From Albifimbria verrucaria (Eukaryota; Ascomycota; Sordariomycetes; Hypocreales; Stachybotryaceae), in contig JAHREC010000018.1 of NCBI GenBank assembly GCA_020081605.1, positions 3,038,001-3,102,000 of the forward strand: a stretch of DNA of 64,000 nucleotides, written 5' to 3'. The first letter of the stretch is position 1. Each line of letters starts with the position of its first letter. This document shows, in pieces, positions 11,906 through 24,306 of this stretch. The notes under the pieces are model-generated. The model ran no database searches and was not told the origin of the DNA. It saw nothing but the letters and a program-made list of their open reading frames with translations. The position numbers and the translations under genes were made by a program.

Positions 11906-13657
11906 ATGAAGGAGAGGTGAGCTCCAACCCTGTTTTCGCGCCGTCGTCCATCTCGCTTCACACATTTGTTGTACACCGAGTGGATCGTGGGAGGCTTCAC
12001 AGAGCCTGCCCCTAATTCTTCCAAGCTCCCACCGCACACTACTGCCCGCCACCACAAGCAGCTTGCTAACATCGTCATCAATTCTTCAGATTCTTCACCT
12101 TCACTTGGGCCAGGCTGGTACCCAGCTCGGTAACTCCGCCTGGGAGCTGTGAGCTACTCCCGCTGCCAGTTTCCTGCCCGTGCTGTTGGCTAACCTGCTT
12201 CGTCCCAGATACCTCCTCGAGCACGGCCTCGGTCCCGATGGTCGCCCTGACCCCAGCCTCAAGGAAATTGGCGAGGGTGGCTCTTTCGAGACCTTCTTCA
12301 CTGAGACCAGCAACGGCAAGCATGTTCCCCGCTCGCTTTTCATCGATCTCGACCCCTCGCCCATCGACGAGATTCGCACCGGCTCTTACCGCCAGCTCTT
12401 CCACCCCGAGCTGCTGATCAGCGGAAAGGAAGATGCTGCCAACAACTACGCCCGTGGCTACTACACCATTGGCAAGGAGATGGTCGACAGCGTCATGGAG
12501 CGCGTTCGCCGCGTTGCTGGTGAGTTTCGAACAATGCCATTTGCGTTGGGCCCTCCATAGCCAAATGGTCTACTCTGTTAGGTACCTGGCAAGCTGACCC
12601 CGACGCCATTGTACAGACAACTGCAACTCTCTGCAAGGTTTCCTCGTCTTCCACTCCTTCGGTGGTGGTACCGGCTCCGGTTTTGGTGCCCTCATCCTGG
12701 AGCGTCTGGCTACCGAGTACGGCAAGAAGTGCAAGCTCGAGTTCGCCGTTTACCCGGCTCCTCGTACCTCGACCGCCGTTGTCGAGCCCTACAACGCTGT
12801 CCTGTCCACCCACAGCACCATCGAGAACTCCGACTGCACTTTCCTCGTCGATAACGAGGCTGTCTACGATATCTGCCGCCGAAACCTCGACATCTCCCGT
12901 CCCTCCTACGAGCACCTTAACCGACTCATTGCTCAAGTCGTCAGCTCCATCACCTCTTCGCTGCGTTTCGACGGTGCCCTGAACGTCGATTTGAACGAGT
13001 TCCAGACCAACCTCGTCCCCTACCCTCGTATCCACTACCCCTTGATCAGCTACGCCCCGTCGTCTCTGCATCCAAGAGTGCTCACGAGAGCTTCAAGGTC
13101 AATGAGCTGACCTTCCAGTGTATGTTTTCAACCTTGCACACTACCACGTTATCATGGCCGACAGTACTGACTCGAGTTTAGGCTTCGAGCCCAACAACCA
13201 GATGGTTGTCTGTGACCCTCGCAATGGCAAGTACATGGCTGTCGCTCTGCTGTACCGTGGTGACGTTGTTCCCCGCGACTGCAACGCCGCCATTGCTGCC
13301 CTCAAGGCTAAGGCCTCCTTCAACTTGGTCGAGTGGTGCCCCACTGGTTTCAAGCTCGGCATCAACTACCAGAAGCCTGTGGCTGTGCCTGCTGCTCCTG
13401 GTGATGGTGGCCTCGCTTCCGTCGACCGATCCGTCTCCATGCTTTCCAACACCACTGCCATCGCTGAGGCTTGGTCGCGACTTGACTACAAGTTCGATCT
13501 TATGCACAGCAAGCGTGCCTTCGTCCACTGGTACGTTGGTGAGGGTATGGAGGAGGGTGAGTTCACCGAGGCTCGTGAGGATCTTGCTGCCCTGGAGAAG
13601 GATTACGAGGAGGTTGCTGCCGACAGCTTCGAGCCTGAGGAGGAGGCCGAGTACTAA
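11906..13657 (+). CDS. tubA: Alpha-tubulin (two single-base frame breaks)
   Basis: Five exons: 11906-11916, 12090-12148, 12209-12519, 12617-13119, 13182-13657. They encode about 453 residues of alpha-tubulin, the microtubule subunit that binds non-exchangeable GTP. The tubulin signature GGGTGSGFG is in exon 4, with [15 protein letters not shown] at the N-terminus and [11 protein letters not shown] near the end; the C-terminus is acidic and ends in Tyr. Two breaks are present. Exon 1 (ATGAAGGAGAG) is 11 nt where 12 are needed; a third G gives the conserved MKGE start. In exon 4 the C run at 13055-13058 is one base short; adding it restores [16 protein letters not shown]. With both, the coding length is 1362 nt, a multiple of three. 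Filamentous ascomycetes often carry two alpha-tubulins, so this need not be the only copy, but the conservation argues against a pseudogene. Confidence 0.97.
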
Positions 13658-14093
13658 ATGCTCTCGAGGCCTGCACTGCCCTATCTGATGATTGTCACGT
13701 CCCGTACGCGTCTTCTGACAACGGAGACGACATGTCAAAGTTGCTCAATGTCGACCGGACGGGAAATTTTGACGCGATAGATTTCTGCCTGCCACCGCGA
13801 GCGTACTTGGCTTTAGGAAATGGTTCGTTTGGAGCTTAGTCTGAATAGATGAGACAAAACCCCTACTTGTTTGTTTTGCAGAATGTTTTCTCCTTCTAAG
13901 CAAGCAGTCAATTACCTCTGTTGATATCCGTTTCCTTTCAAGATGAGAAATGAAAAGTTCCACGTTTCATAGCCCGCATGTGACACATTTTCGTAGCTTT
14001 ATATTGCCATCATGATACGCCGTCAGACGGCTTAATTAGGTAGTGACTATGCTCGTCCCCACCCCTTGTCCACTAAAGTTCTTGTACATGTCG
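13658..14093. other. Convergent 3' region between alpha-tubulin and nop12
   Basis: This holds the 3' ends of two convergent genes. It is rather T- and A-rich (about 13780-14040), which fits 3' untranslated sequence. No other feature is seen. Confidence 0.6.
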
Positions 14094-15895
14094 CTAGGTC
14101 TTCTTCTTCTTCCACTCGGCGGCTCTGCGAGCACCCTGCCTGAGGGCTTCGCCTTCTTTCCAAACTTGAGGCCCTTGTGTCCGTCTTTCGAGGAAGCTCT
14201 GTTACCCTCGAAAACAATCTGCTCCGGGGACTTGAATCCGCCGGCTGCGCCCCTGTGCATCCTTCTTGGGATACCTGCGTGCCGCACGGCGCTGGTTAGC
14301 GGCGCCGGCTCGGCCGAGAAGCCTGCCAGCTCGGCCAGCCATGGACTGCTGTTCAGGCGTCATCTTGGGCTTGTACTTTGTGTCGCGGGTCGGGGCAGCG
14401 TTGGTATCGCCCTTGGCCTTGGCGCGTTCCTGCGCGAGCGCAGTCTTGCGAGGGTCCTTGGCTCTGGTGACGCGGAGGGCACGAGGAAGCATCGGAGGAA
14501 ACTTCTTGCCGTCGAGGAGGAGGGCGGACTCCACATCATTGCCGTCCTGGTGAGTGTTAATGAGGTGAAACAATGTAGAACATCTGCTCAGGCGGGCACT
14601 TACATAAAACTGCACATAGGCGAAGCCCTTGCCGACACGGGTCTTGGGGTCTCGCACAACGCGGACATTTTCCACCTTTCCTTGAGTGCCGAAAGTTCTC
14701 CACAGACCTTCCTCAATATCAGAAGGGACCTTGGTGCGCTTCTTCTTGGTCGTCTCTCCATCGCCGTTAGTGTTCAGCACTGTCTCGTCGTCAACGAAAC
14801 CCAGGTTACCGACAAAGACGCAGCGACGGTGATCCGTGGGACTGGGGTGGGCTACGCTGTCCACACGAATGTGACGGCCCAGAACCTCACTGCCGTTGAG
14901 GTCAGTGGCGGCTTTGCGGGCAGCGGCAGCGGTAGGGTAGACGACGTAGGCGTTGGCTGACTTGGTGGTGGCGTCCATGAGGGAGCCGGTGATGAAGGCC
15001 GCACGCTTGGGCATGGAGCCAGTGGAAAAGGCGAGGAGCGGAATCTTATCGACTCGATCTTCTCGGGCGGCGAAGCATCCTGGGCGAGAACGGAGGACAG
15101 GTGAGTGAGGAGGGTCTTCTTGGCGGATTTGGAGGTGATGGCTTCGGTGGAAACATTGGCGAGGAAAACGGTACGAGCAGCCTTCTCAATTTCGCTTGAC
15201 TTGTCTTCCTTGGCAAGCGACTCGTGGACGGGGACGTCGTTGTCATCATCGTCGGACTCTGCATCTTCGTCCTTGTCACCAGCGGTCAGGTCCTTGCGGC
15301 GCTTGGTGGCAGGGCCGTCGGATTTGGTGAGCTCAGCAAGGTATTTTCCCTCGAGGTCGTCGTTGTCATCCTTTCTCTTGCGCTTGCGCTCCTTTCTCGA
15401 CTTGGTAGCGTCCGAGGTTGTAGCGGTCTGTTCGGATGCAGCCTCGGGGCTGTGGTGGCATCGCCTACGTCAAGTTTCACTCCCGCAGTCTCGTCCTCTG
15501 CATCGTCCATGCTCTCATCTTCGTCCTCGTCATCTTGGCCTTCTGCGTCTTCTCCATCTTCGCTATGGTCACTGTCGTCCAGCTCCTCGCTGATTTCGGA
15601 GAGTTCCTCGTCGTCTCCCTCGTCCTCAGCCTCAGGCTTCTTCTCGGGCTGCTTTGAATACCTAGAGACGGCAGGCGCCTTCACAGGTCCAGACTGGGTG
15701 AAGGAAAAACCAAAGTTAGCCGAGCTGCGTTGCAGAGTCTCTGAGATCGGGAACCACTTACACTGGTCGAGAAGAGAGCATCGAGAGTGGGGTCAATTGC
15801 CTTGGAAGACACTGACAAGGAGCCTTCCTGAAGGGGTTATTAGAGACTGAGCGCTTGACAAGTGTCGGGAGAAGAGTAACGTACTTCTTGGCCAT
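14094..15895 (-). CDS. nop12: Nucleolar RNA-binding protein Nop12 (several frame breaks)
   Basis: Nop12 binds pre-rRNA in the nucleolus and helps make the large subunit's 5.8S/25S rRNAs. Exons on the minus strand: 15885-15895, 15762-15827, 14604-15693, 14094-14546; about 541 residues once repaired. The N-terminal part is a long acidic Asp/Glu/Ser tract, then a Lys/Arg-rich nucleolar-type stretch (RKERKRKRK). Two RRM domains follow: one with [10 protein letters not shown] and SANAYVVY, one with [10 protein letters not shown] (RNP2) and [10 protein letters not shown] (RNP1). The tail has [13 protein letters not shown] and ends in a WKKKKT-type basic end. Frame breaks: exon 1 (11 nt, needs 12), 15446-15449 (G run), about 15035, about 14250-14253 (net two short) and 14139-14140. 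With these restored the length is 1626 nt. It is head-to-head with the Sds3 gene. Confidence 0.88.
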
Positions 15896-16609
15896 TGTGA
15901 ATTGAGGCTGCGGCGACAGGAAAGCGGTTCTGCTGTCTTGGACCGAGATCTTGTCGCATCGGCTTTGGGGACCAATGCCTCTAGGAAAATTATAAAAAAA
16001 GGCACCTTTGCTGGGCCCCACATGCGGAAAAAAGAAGCAGGGACACCAGCCATTCGCTTGTACCTCGCGCGCTGCTTATCGGTGAGCAGGTACCCCGAGC
16101 GCTGTACAGCCTAGAGCCTTGCGAAGGGCGCGACATGATTGGCTGAGGGGCCGCGGCTGGCCGATGCAAGCCCCCATGACCCACCGCCCTCTCCCACCGT
16201 CATTCAGCCCGCTCTCGGGTTTTGGTGGCTCCTGGTCGCTGCGTCGTCTGTCCATCCGCTTCCAGTCCGCGTCTCTGCGCAAATCGGCCGCATCGTCCAC
16301 CTCGACCTTCTGCATTCCCCTGCCCACCTCCCGCTCCCCACGAGCTCGAGTTCATCAGCACTGGACATGCGCACGCTGCAGCTCAACAGTATTCTTTGAC
16401 TCCAAAGGAAAGCTTCAATCAATCTCTCCCAACCTAAATCTGTTCTTCCCTCCACACCCAAGCCATCCAGTCTCTTCTGCTCAAACACCTGCTCGGCAAA
16501 CCACGACGCCAATCCCCAGCCGCCGCCATCACCCTGCGATACCCTTACTCAAGCGACTCCACACGATACATTATTGATTTGATCCATCCGAGATACAACG
16601 CTGCTCGCC
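15896..16609. other. Divergent promoter region between nop12 and sds3
   Basis: About 0.7 kb between two genes read outwards, so it should hold both promoters. The right half (16340-16605) is C/T-rich on the plus strand, a typical fungal leader for the sds3 transcript. GGTACC is present at 16089-16094. Frames here are shadows of biased composition. Confidence 0.6.
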
Positions 16610-18720
16610 ATGGCGGCCACTGCTTCAGCGCCGCCTCCGCTGCCCCCTCGGGGCAGAGCGGAGTAGACCCCGAGGACAGCAACATTTCTAGCCCGCTCAC
16701 CGAGGTGGACGACAAGGACACCAACGAGGATGATATGGAACGTATGCAGCTCGACGCTGACGATGACAACTCCAGCCTGAGCGGCCTGGAAAACCGCGAG
16801 CCTGGCCACGGCTCTGACTCCGACAGCGTGCTCTCTGACGCCGCCTCGGAGGTCAACAGCGATGCCGAAGATACAGAAGCAGAGACAGAGAGGCTATACG
16901 ATACTCCCAAGAATCAGAGACACCGTGACGTCGTTGTCGACAGGTTCAACGAGGGCCAGGTTTTCGAGCACACGCCTAGCAAGCTCCGCAGACACACCAA
17001 CACGGTCGACGATCGTGACAAGCCCAACAATGACGGTGACGATGCTGCATCCACAGCGAGCAGTGTCGAGTCGCCCTCGAAACCTGCGACAACAAAAGAC
17101 ACGAGTGTCGATGATGACGCCCGCCGCGATTCCCAAGAGCGAAAGCGGAAGCGCTCACCCATTACAGACCAGTCCGACGCTGAACCACCGCTGCGGAAGA
17201 GGAAGGGCTCTGTCGTCATTCCAAAGCGCGAGGCTGATGCAGATACGCCATTGAACGACGAGGCCGAAGACTCCCCTGCCGTACAGAGCCAGGCCCCTTC
17301 GCCTGGGGAGGAGGCAGACGCATCGCCTCGTAAGGCGAACGTCGCTCAGATCGACGAGCTACCGGAGCGCGAGACCAGGGCTGGAAAGAAGCTCACGCGC
17401 AACGGAGCCAAGCGCAAAGCTATCGCCGACGAGGTCGACACCGATCGGGAGGCCCAGATCGAGGTCCGCGACGAGGTCCGAGAAGTCGCGACAGAAGACG
17501 ATGCCGAGCAACCAGACGAAGAAGCTGAAGCTGATGCCGAGGATGAGGCGGATGTCATTGCCAAGAATCTGGAAGAATGTTCGTGGCTTCGTGACCCTAG
17601 ATTGCACAGTTCAACTGCTAACCAGGATTCAGTGGAGAGAAAACAAGCTGCGTTCAAAGACTGGACACAAATAGAAGAAATGTTTTGCGTGTTCAGAGAT
17701 AGGTTTGTCTTCATGAAGCTGATCAAATTTGTCGAAAGTGCCCTGGCTGACCGTTCGCAACAGGCTCTACAAAGACCGATTGCAAAGGCTAGAAGAAGAG
17801 GAGCAGTCACTCCTTGCCGATGTTCCAACCCACCCTGAGTACCTCAATATGAAGCAGTGCCTCGACGACCGACTGAATCAGAAACTACAAGAAATCAACA
17901 CAGAGCTCGAATTTAGAATCAAGGCCCACGAGAGAAGGACGGTGGCTCAGCGAGCGCAGATTTGGAGTCAGTTCTACCAGGCTGTTCGAGAATCACGAGA
18001 ACGATCCCTAGAGAAACTGAATAGGGAATGGTACGACGTCCAGACAGCCAGGCGCAGTGCGCACAGTTTGCCGGACTACGGCCTGTTGTTTCCAAAGCAT
18101 CCTGCCCAGCGTGTTAGAAATGCTGTGGCCTACAACACGGAGGTTTCCACTCTGGCGGGCATTGCCAAGTACGAAGGATTCCCTGCAGGCCCAGAAATGA
18201 AAGGAGCCTCACCTTCGGAGCTTGAAGATGATCTGGCAGCCATGGAGGTACGTTCTTGGAGATCCAGTAACACTTGTGGCATGTCGGTTGCTCACATTCT
18301 CGATAGCGCACCCGTCGCGCACGTCAAAGGCCAGTGATGCATCCTCGCGACGACTATCAACAGGCCAACTTCAGCCGACTTGGCCCAGCTGGAGAGCAGT
18401 TTCTCAAAGAAACCCCATGGGCGAATCCAAACCACTCAGCACACAAAATGTATCACCAGACCTCCGGGCTACCCGAAATACGCCCTGAGCCGCCCCTAGG
18501 TGGCAACAGAGTGACCCTCCACAACTTGGCATCTTCGACCGCAGACATGAAGTCAGCGTTGGACGGCGCGGCTGCAGCCCAGAAGCCGGCAGCAGCACCA
18601 GCTCGGCTATCTGAATCTCCCGAGCTGGCGAGGTCAATACTGAACCCAGCCGCGCATCAGATGAAGCGAGTCAGAAGCATACCGAACCTGGGACGAGGAT
18701 CTAAAGCAGCCGCAGCTTGA
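16610..18720 (+). CDS. sds3: Sds3-family subunit of an Rpd3-type histone deacetylase complex
   Basis: Exons 16610-17578, 17633-17702, 17764-18247 and 18307-18720 give about 645 residues. The first half is a low-complexity acidic and Ser-rich region with short basic patches (RKRKRSP, LRKRKGS), probably nuclear localisation signals. The Sds3 domain spans the second and third exons: ERKQAAFKDWTQIEEMF, RLYKDRLQRLEEEEQSLL, then a long coiled coil through INTELEFRIKAHERR and SQFYQAVRESRERS. Sds3 proteins hold the large Rpd3 (HDAC) complex together and are needed for deacetylation at repressed genes. The tail has Ala/Pro-rich sequence. Start: ATG at 16610 gives MAATASAPPPLPPRG, the expected N-terminus, but the frame is broken once before about 16668; one base restores entry into DPEDSNISSPL. 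Coding length then is 1938 nt. Confidence 0.88.
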
Positions 18721-19216
18721 ACATATGTACTTCTAGCCCGCGACTGTCAGGGAACCTGCCCGTGGTTGTGGGTCATGTTTGGCTACGGTACAGCGTTTGC
18801 TTTCCGCGCTCAGGATTTTTGTGATACCCGATTATGGAACGTTTGGCTGAGTGCATGGTACTCATGGTTGGCTGCAGGCCTGCAGCATCTTGGCATTTCG
18901 ACATGGTGAAAAAGCTTTTGGGGCGTATTGGGAATTGGGATCGATCTCAGGTTTGTCACGGCTCATGAGTTTAGGACCTCAATGGAAAGGGATCGTCGTC
19001 GTTTATTTCATTCTTACTCGTACATGTAGCTGGAGTAATGTTGTATGTACATATCTTACACGGATAGCACCAAGGCGTTTAGGATGCGGAAGTTGCATCG
19101 AATGAAGAACCCCATGTCAAACTTGCGCTGGCAACCCGCTTACACTGTCGCCGTGAGACTTGTCCAACCTCTTTGTAGCGCCTAACGAACTTCTATATGA
19201 ATCAGGGAGCCGGAAA
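18721..19216. other. Convergent 3' region between sds3 and coa3
   Basis: About 0.5 kb between two convergent genes, holding their 3' untranslated regions. No other feature is seen. Confidence 0.6.
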
Positions 19217-19546
19217 TTATTTGGTCGCAGCAGGCTTCTTCGGCGCATCAGGAACCTTGACATCGTCGAACTCTTCTTGGCCAACAGCGCTGATGGTGTA
19301 GTAGTCTAGGATAAATGCGTAAGCTAGAGCCTTGGGTAACTGTGAGCATGTAGACACCTACAAATACCACTGACGAGACCCAGGAGGCCAAGGCCGGTCA
19401 AGGTGTTCTTGAAGAGGTATGGCCGTCTCGCGCGAACGAGGGCCGGACCTTGCCGAAGCTTGCGGTCGTAGTAGGTTGTGTGCCTGTGTGGTGAAGGTTA
19501 GTGCTTGCCGGGAGGACGGTGGCCGGACAGAGGCTTACACAGGCAT
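19217..19546 (-). CDS. coa3: Cytochrome c oxidase assembly factor 3 (Coa3)
   Basis: A small gene with three exons on the minus strand: 19539-19546 (8 nt), 19362-19483 and 19217-19305. They total 219 nt and encode 72 residues. Layout: short N-terminus (MPVHTTYYDRKLRQ), the basic motif GPALVRARRPYLFKN, one transmembrane helix (LTGLGLLGLVSGIYYYTISAV split here: about residues 34-52), then an acidic GQEEFDDVKVPDAP segment. Yeast Coa3 has the same plan (PAMIRARKPFF, helix, acidic DFADVPIP). Coa3 sits in the inner mitochondrial membrane, binds newly made Cox1 and controls its translation through Mss51. The splice sites join in phase in all places, which strongly supports the model despite its size. 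No frame break is seen. Confidence 0.85.
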
Positions 19547-20182
19547 GGTTGCAAGAATCAATGCCTCTTCAGAGTGCTGGAAGGCTCAAATGGAGGATTA
19601 TCTCGGACAGAAATGGGACGATCGATGGTGGGTCAAAGAGCCGCTGTGAAAGTTCGCTGTGTCACACAGGGTCTCGCTGACGGTTCGGCCTCGGGTAAAT
19701 ACCTGGGTACTAAATGACGTACAGCACGCGACCTGGGCCGTGGTCAGGTACCTGGCGGCTCCATTGTAGAAGCGTGCCACATGCAGGTACCTGCTCGACA
19801 CCAGCCAGGGAAGAGGTACCGCGTCTGAGCTGTCGCCAAACCTTTTACATCAATGCTGAACTTCTGGGGCTCTTCGATCAAACAAAGACCAAGCCCACAC
19901 GCCGCAATACCCTGAGACTCTAGCGCACCGGCGTTGGCTGAGCTCAACTTTTCGCGACACGCAGTCTCCAAATTTCTTGCCGTTCGATGCAGAGCATGCA
20001 TGCAAGGCAGACACTCGGCTGATACGTGCACCATCCCGGCCCAAGTTGCGCGCTCGAGAGCTGCATCACCACCGAAAGCTTCGCCGACCCCATGACTGCC
20101 GATTCCTACCAGCGCGACGCCTTGCGATCAAAAAGCGTTATCCAATCTGCCTCGTTTTAGCAGCAGGAGCATCTAGGACAAC
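19547..20182. promoter_or_regulatory. Divergent promoter region of coa3 and pta1
   Basis: About 640 bp between two genes read outwards. Three GGTACC palindromes occur within 74 bp (19747-19752, 19786-19791, 19815-19820), the first two within a longer CAGGTACCTG dyad. Nothing ties them to a named factor. Other frames here are short and unconvincing. Confidence 0.5.
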
Positions 20183-22579
20183 ATGACGGCCACACTCTCG
20201 GTTCCTGAACAGATCCGCCAGCTGAACGATGCCCGGAAGCTCGTGCTAGGGGATGTGAAGTACTACCCGAGCGTCGTACGTGGCATAGTCGAGGTGATTC
20301 CTCTGAGCGCACCGGTTGAGCTGCGAAGATGGGGTGTCGACTTCCTGGCGGAGGCGTTCGCGACGCCTGCCTTGCCCAACAGCGAGAAGGAGACGATGCA
20401 GCCTTACGTGCTTACTCGGCTGGAGGAGATGGTAGAGAACGAAAGGGAGGATACGCATGTGCTACGAAGTGCCTTGCAGGCCGTAGCGAGTATATATCCG
20501 CTGGCGATGCGATGGATGTAAGTCGAAGTGAATTGCGATTGTGCATACCAGTGCTGAGCCTCTAACTCTTTGTGTTACCGCAGCATCAATAACGGATACG
20601 ACACGGTTACATGGGAAAGAATGGTTCGCATCAAGCAAAGGATTCTACAGATCTGGGACAGAGCACCACCATCGATAAAGATATGCTGCATCAAATTTGC
20701 CCAGCGTGTTGTGCTGGCCCAGAGTGTAGCCTCTGGAGCTGAAACTAGGGTAACATGCCATTCTTGTCTATTTTCCTTCGTTGTCTAACTGATATATGAT
20801 TTAGTATGGGGGACTTTGGATGTCTCGTTAGATAAAGTACCGCCGAACCACCAGTCTCTAGACCCGAGAACGCTTGAGGCTGAGGCAACCGGCTTGCTCG
20901 ACCGCATGCTCGCGACCTTGCAAGAGAGCACGTAAGTGAACCTGTCTGTTATCCCAAACACCTTGCTTATTTTTGTTAGCGATGCCCTCGTAGTTGATGC
21001 GACCCTGAACTGTTTATCTATCCTCGTCCGCACCCGCCCGGGCACTTCCAACCGCATCATCAATGCCTTGCTTAACTTTAACCCATTGAAACTCGCCAAT
21101 TCCCCAATGACCCCTAGAACCAAAGTCATGATCAGGTCTATGGAGAAGACGACGCGGCTGCTACTTATTCATCTGACAAAACGAGATCCGCACAACCCCA
21201 TGGTTCCACGCATACAGCAACATGTGGAGCGCATGATGCGTATGATGGCCGACATCTTCGACGAGTCTGGCAGGAAACGTGCTCTGGAAATGCAGCAAAA
21301 CGATGGAATGGAAGCAAAGCGCCAGCGTTTGACCAGCACGCAGGTGCAAATACCGCCTCTCGGACCCGGCCCTCATAGTCTGGCTGATGTCTTCACCTTG
21401 ATTGCTAACCCGGGCCTGAAGGCTTTTGACATTTCTCAAGTGCCTGCCCCGTTGGTCGCGAAGATAGCAGTCAATACTCTAGCAGGCATTGACCCTCAGC
21501 TCCTAGCCAAAGCTATTGGGGGCGTCCGTGATCGTTTGGTGACCATCGCGAACACGCCAGCTCCCGAATTGAACCCCAACACAGCGCCTCTGGGGGTTGA
21601 AGAAGACGAAGATGACTATGAACCTGATTTCTATCAAGCTGAAGACACGGAACAAATTCTTAATAAACTAGATAGCACAGCTACAGCACCCGAACCACTA
21701 CCATTGGAAGATGGCCTCGCCCTCAAGTCGTTTAGTCTTCCACAACCACAACAGCTTACGCCAGAAACGGCACTCAGTGCCGGAAGTGGGCCAGTAACGA
21801 GGGTCCTTGAGATGGTGAGGTCACTCGACGAGCCGGCGGGCAAGAAGCAAAGGGCGGGATTCAGTCGACTGGCAGCCAGCGCTGGTAACAAGGAGTCTTG
21901 GCTTACAATCCTGACACGCCTGGCAACACGCGCATCCGCTGGACTTGAAGAGATCGCTGTGAAGGAGAAGATGAGTCTTCTCAGTCATTATCGCTTGCCA
22001 ACAACATTCGCGATGTACTATACAACTACGTCATGGAGGATTTCCGAAAACACATCGATGTGGCGGTGTCGTGGCTTTGCGAGGAGTGGTATAATGACCG
22101 GATACAGCAAAAGGCCGGCGGCGATCATCCTATGCACTATGAGAAATGTGCGCTTCGGTTGATAGACGGATTCCTGCCCTACTTGCATCCACAGGACAAG
22201 ATCCTAACCAGATTCTTGGGTGAGATACCGGAACTCAACCAAACAATTCTCTCAAGAGTCAAGCACATGTGCCGAGACCCAAGCGTGGTCCAGTTGGCTA
22301 TTACAAGTTTGTTGTACTTGGTCATTATGCGACCTCCTGTCAAGGAGCTGGCTCTCGATACAGTCCAGGATATTTGGACACAATGTAAGTTGACGTGGCA
22401 GATGTACTCAGCAGAAGCGAGAGGTAGACTAACATGATTAATCAGTTGACGAGGCCCGGCCTATAGCCGGCAAGTATCTCTCAAAATACCGTCCAGCTTT
22501 CCTGGAGGCAGCGGCCGCAGCATCACGCGAAGGGAGCGGCGATGTGACCACCAGCACCTCGGCGGCCGTCACAGCATAA
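20183..22579 (+). CDS. pta1: Pta1/symplekin subunit of the cleavage and polyadenylation factor
   Basis: This is the scaffold of the mRNA 3'-end processing machinery in the nucleus. Five exons: 20183-20517, 20584-20749, 20805-20931, 20980-22384, 22446-22579; about 722 residues after repair. The N-terminal half is a HEAT-like helical repeat region (MTATLSVPEQIRQLNDARKL onwards, ILQIWDRAPPSIKICCIKFAQ), followed by the symplekin-type segment DALVVDATLNCLSILVRTRP. A linker rich in acidic residues and Pro (about residues 410-520) precedes a second helical block with WLCEEWYNDRIQ. Two breaks: G run at 20808-20812 (one G short, restores RYGGTLDVSLDKVPP) and near 21967 (restores KEEDESSQSL). The final length is 2169 nt. 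The final intron (22385-22445) has a standard donor GTAAGT and TAATCAG acceptor. Confidence 0.88.
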
Positions 22580-24306
22580 ACGGAGGGTCACATGCGGGCC
22601 TTGTGAATGCATTTTTTGGTCGGGAGACAAGCGGTTGACGACGCTGGAGGCTAGGGTAGCATCTTATATATGGACAGGCACTCTGGCGGCGACGTTGGGC
22701 GTGCATTGTAGTGTCAGGCATCATAGTGTACCATCACTTGTGCGAGGGGCGTTCTACGGCGTTACGCGGGCTTAGGAATAACTCCTACATAGGCACAAGC
22801 AAAGCGAAGCGAGAGGATCAATGAAACAAGGACAAAAGCAGTACAAAGTCGTGTATTATGATACACGGCGAGAAGGGGCAGGTAAAACGAGTCCCCGTAT
22901 GTATGAAACGAAGCGGCTAGATGGGCGGCTAAGCAGCAGCTCACAAAGGTTACAAGTTCAGTCATGCGCGAGGAGCGAGTAATGAATGAGTGAAGATCAA
23001 GCATGGAGTCAGACAAGGAACAAGGCTTATTTCTGTGCCGTCTCCTCCTGATGGCTGCTCCTGCATGGTATGACATGGTATGAATGCGATAAACTTATAA
23101 GAGGCGTCCAGCAGATGGTGGAAGGATCAGGAGAAGATGACAGCTGATAGGTAGCCAATGCATGGGGTAGGACTTTGATGCGGCAAGGCACCTTGTGTAT
23201 ATTGCAACGGATAAGGCAACTGGATGGGATGGGTAATAAGCCTAGGCACCCTTTCTGGCCGAGCATGCGCTTGGCGCTGTAGCTCACACATGCATGACTT
23301 TCTGCAGCCGCCATGATTCGACGTGATTGGGCTGACGGCACGAGTCTCACATCCAACTGCCGATAGACGACGATGACGATGACGACGACCCGTGTTCTAT
23401 TCGAGGTTATTTCCTTATTCTTACTCTGTGTGGATAAGGGGACAGGAAAGAAGGGAAATAAATCAACAAAAAAAAAAACACAAATTGACAGTTGGAATAT
23501 TTCGGGAAGCGACCTATATGATCATCCAGCTGAATGGGGCCATTGCGAATTATTTCCCCATGCAGTTTTATATGGCATAAGTTTTGTTGTATACATGAAT
23601 TATGCCGCACCATGCACCAGCATTAACAGAGGAAATCTAGTACGAAAGGGGTCTAGAGTAAGGGGTCCTGGAGCTTGCAGCCAAAATGCGACACAGCTGC
23701 TGTGTACCTGGCCGCCGATGTTGGTTCATCTGAACGCTGAGACATGCCGCATCGCAATTCGAACCAAAAGCCGTAGATACAGGGCACTGTGACCAGGTTT
23801 GTTCAAGTCTCTCTCCATGCCCCCATTCACAGATTTAGAGCAAAGGGCGATGGTTACTTCACCGCACTCCCACTCAATCTTATAGGTACCTCATGTACAG
23901 CTCAGGATCCTTCGAGGTTGCATGTACCTTATGTAAGAAAAAGCATAAAAAAAGGGACATGGTGCCTGACCTTACCTTGCCTTACGGCGACTTTCTTCCT
24001 TTGAAGCTGTTATCAATGTAAACAACAACCTCTACCTTGCATCGTGGGTGCTGTGTCTCTCTCTTCCCGTCACATTCTCGTTCACTTTCACTTTCGGGCA
24101 AACACTGGAAACAGCAGTTGCTGAGGGGGCCACTCTGACTTGGACTAATTTCCAGACAACCACGGCCCTGCTCCGCGGATCGCTTACTATTTGCTTGGCT
24201 TGTCTGCTCGCGTCGCTTCGCATGGACCGCCATAGTGCCTAGGGGCCACTTGCGACCAAACATCCACCTCCCGCCGAGCCCACGCGGCGCTCCGTTTCTC
24301 AGATAC
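22580..24306. other. Intergenic region between pta1 and she3, no supported gene
   Basis: About 1.7 kb. The left part should hold the 3' end of pta1; the right part (24000-24300) is C/T-rich and fits the she3 promoter and leader. GGTACC is present at 23885-23890, and an A run at 23467-23478. Frames are all below about 140 codons, with no domain character. Confidence 0.55.

Noticed and set aside
12493..13071. 192- and 186-codon minus-strand frames over tubulin (12493-13071, 13178-13738)
   Set aside because: Antisense shadows of the alpha-tubulin exons.
14043..14960. 305-codon plus-strand frame
   Set aside because: Antisense to nop12. The RRM motifs and splice sites lie on the minus strand, so this frame is explained by codon bias.
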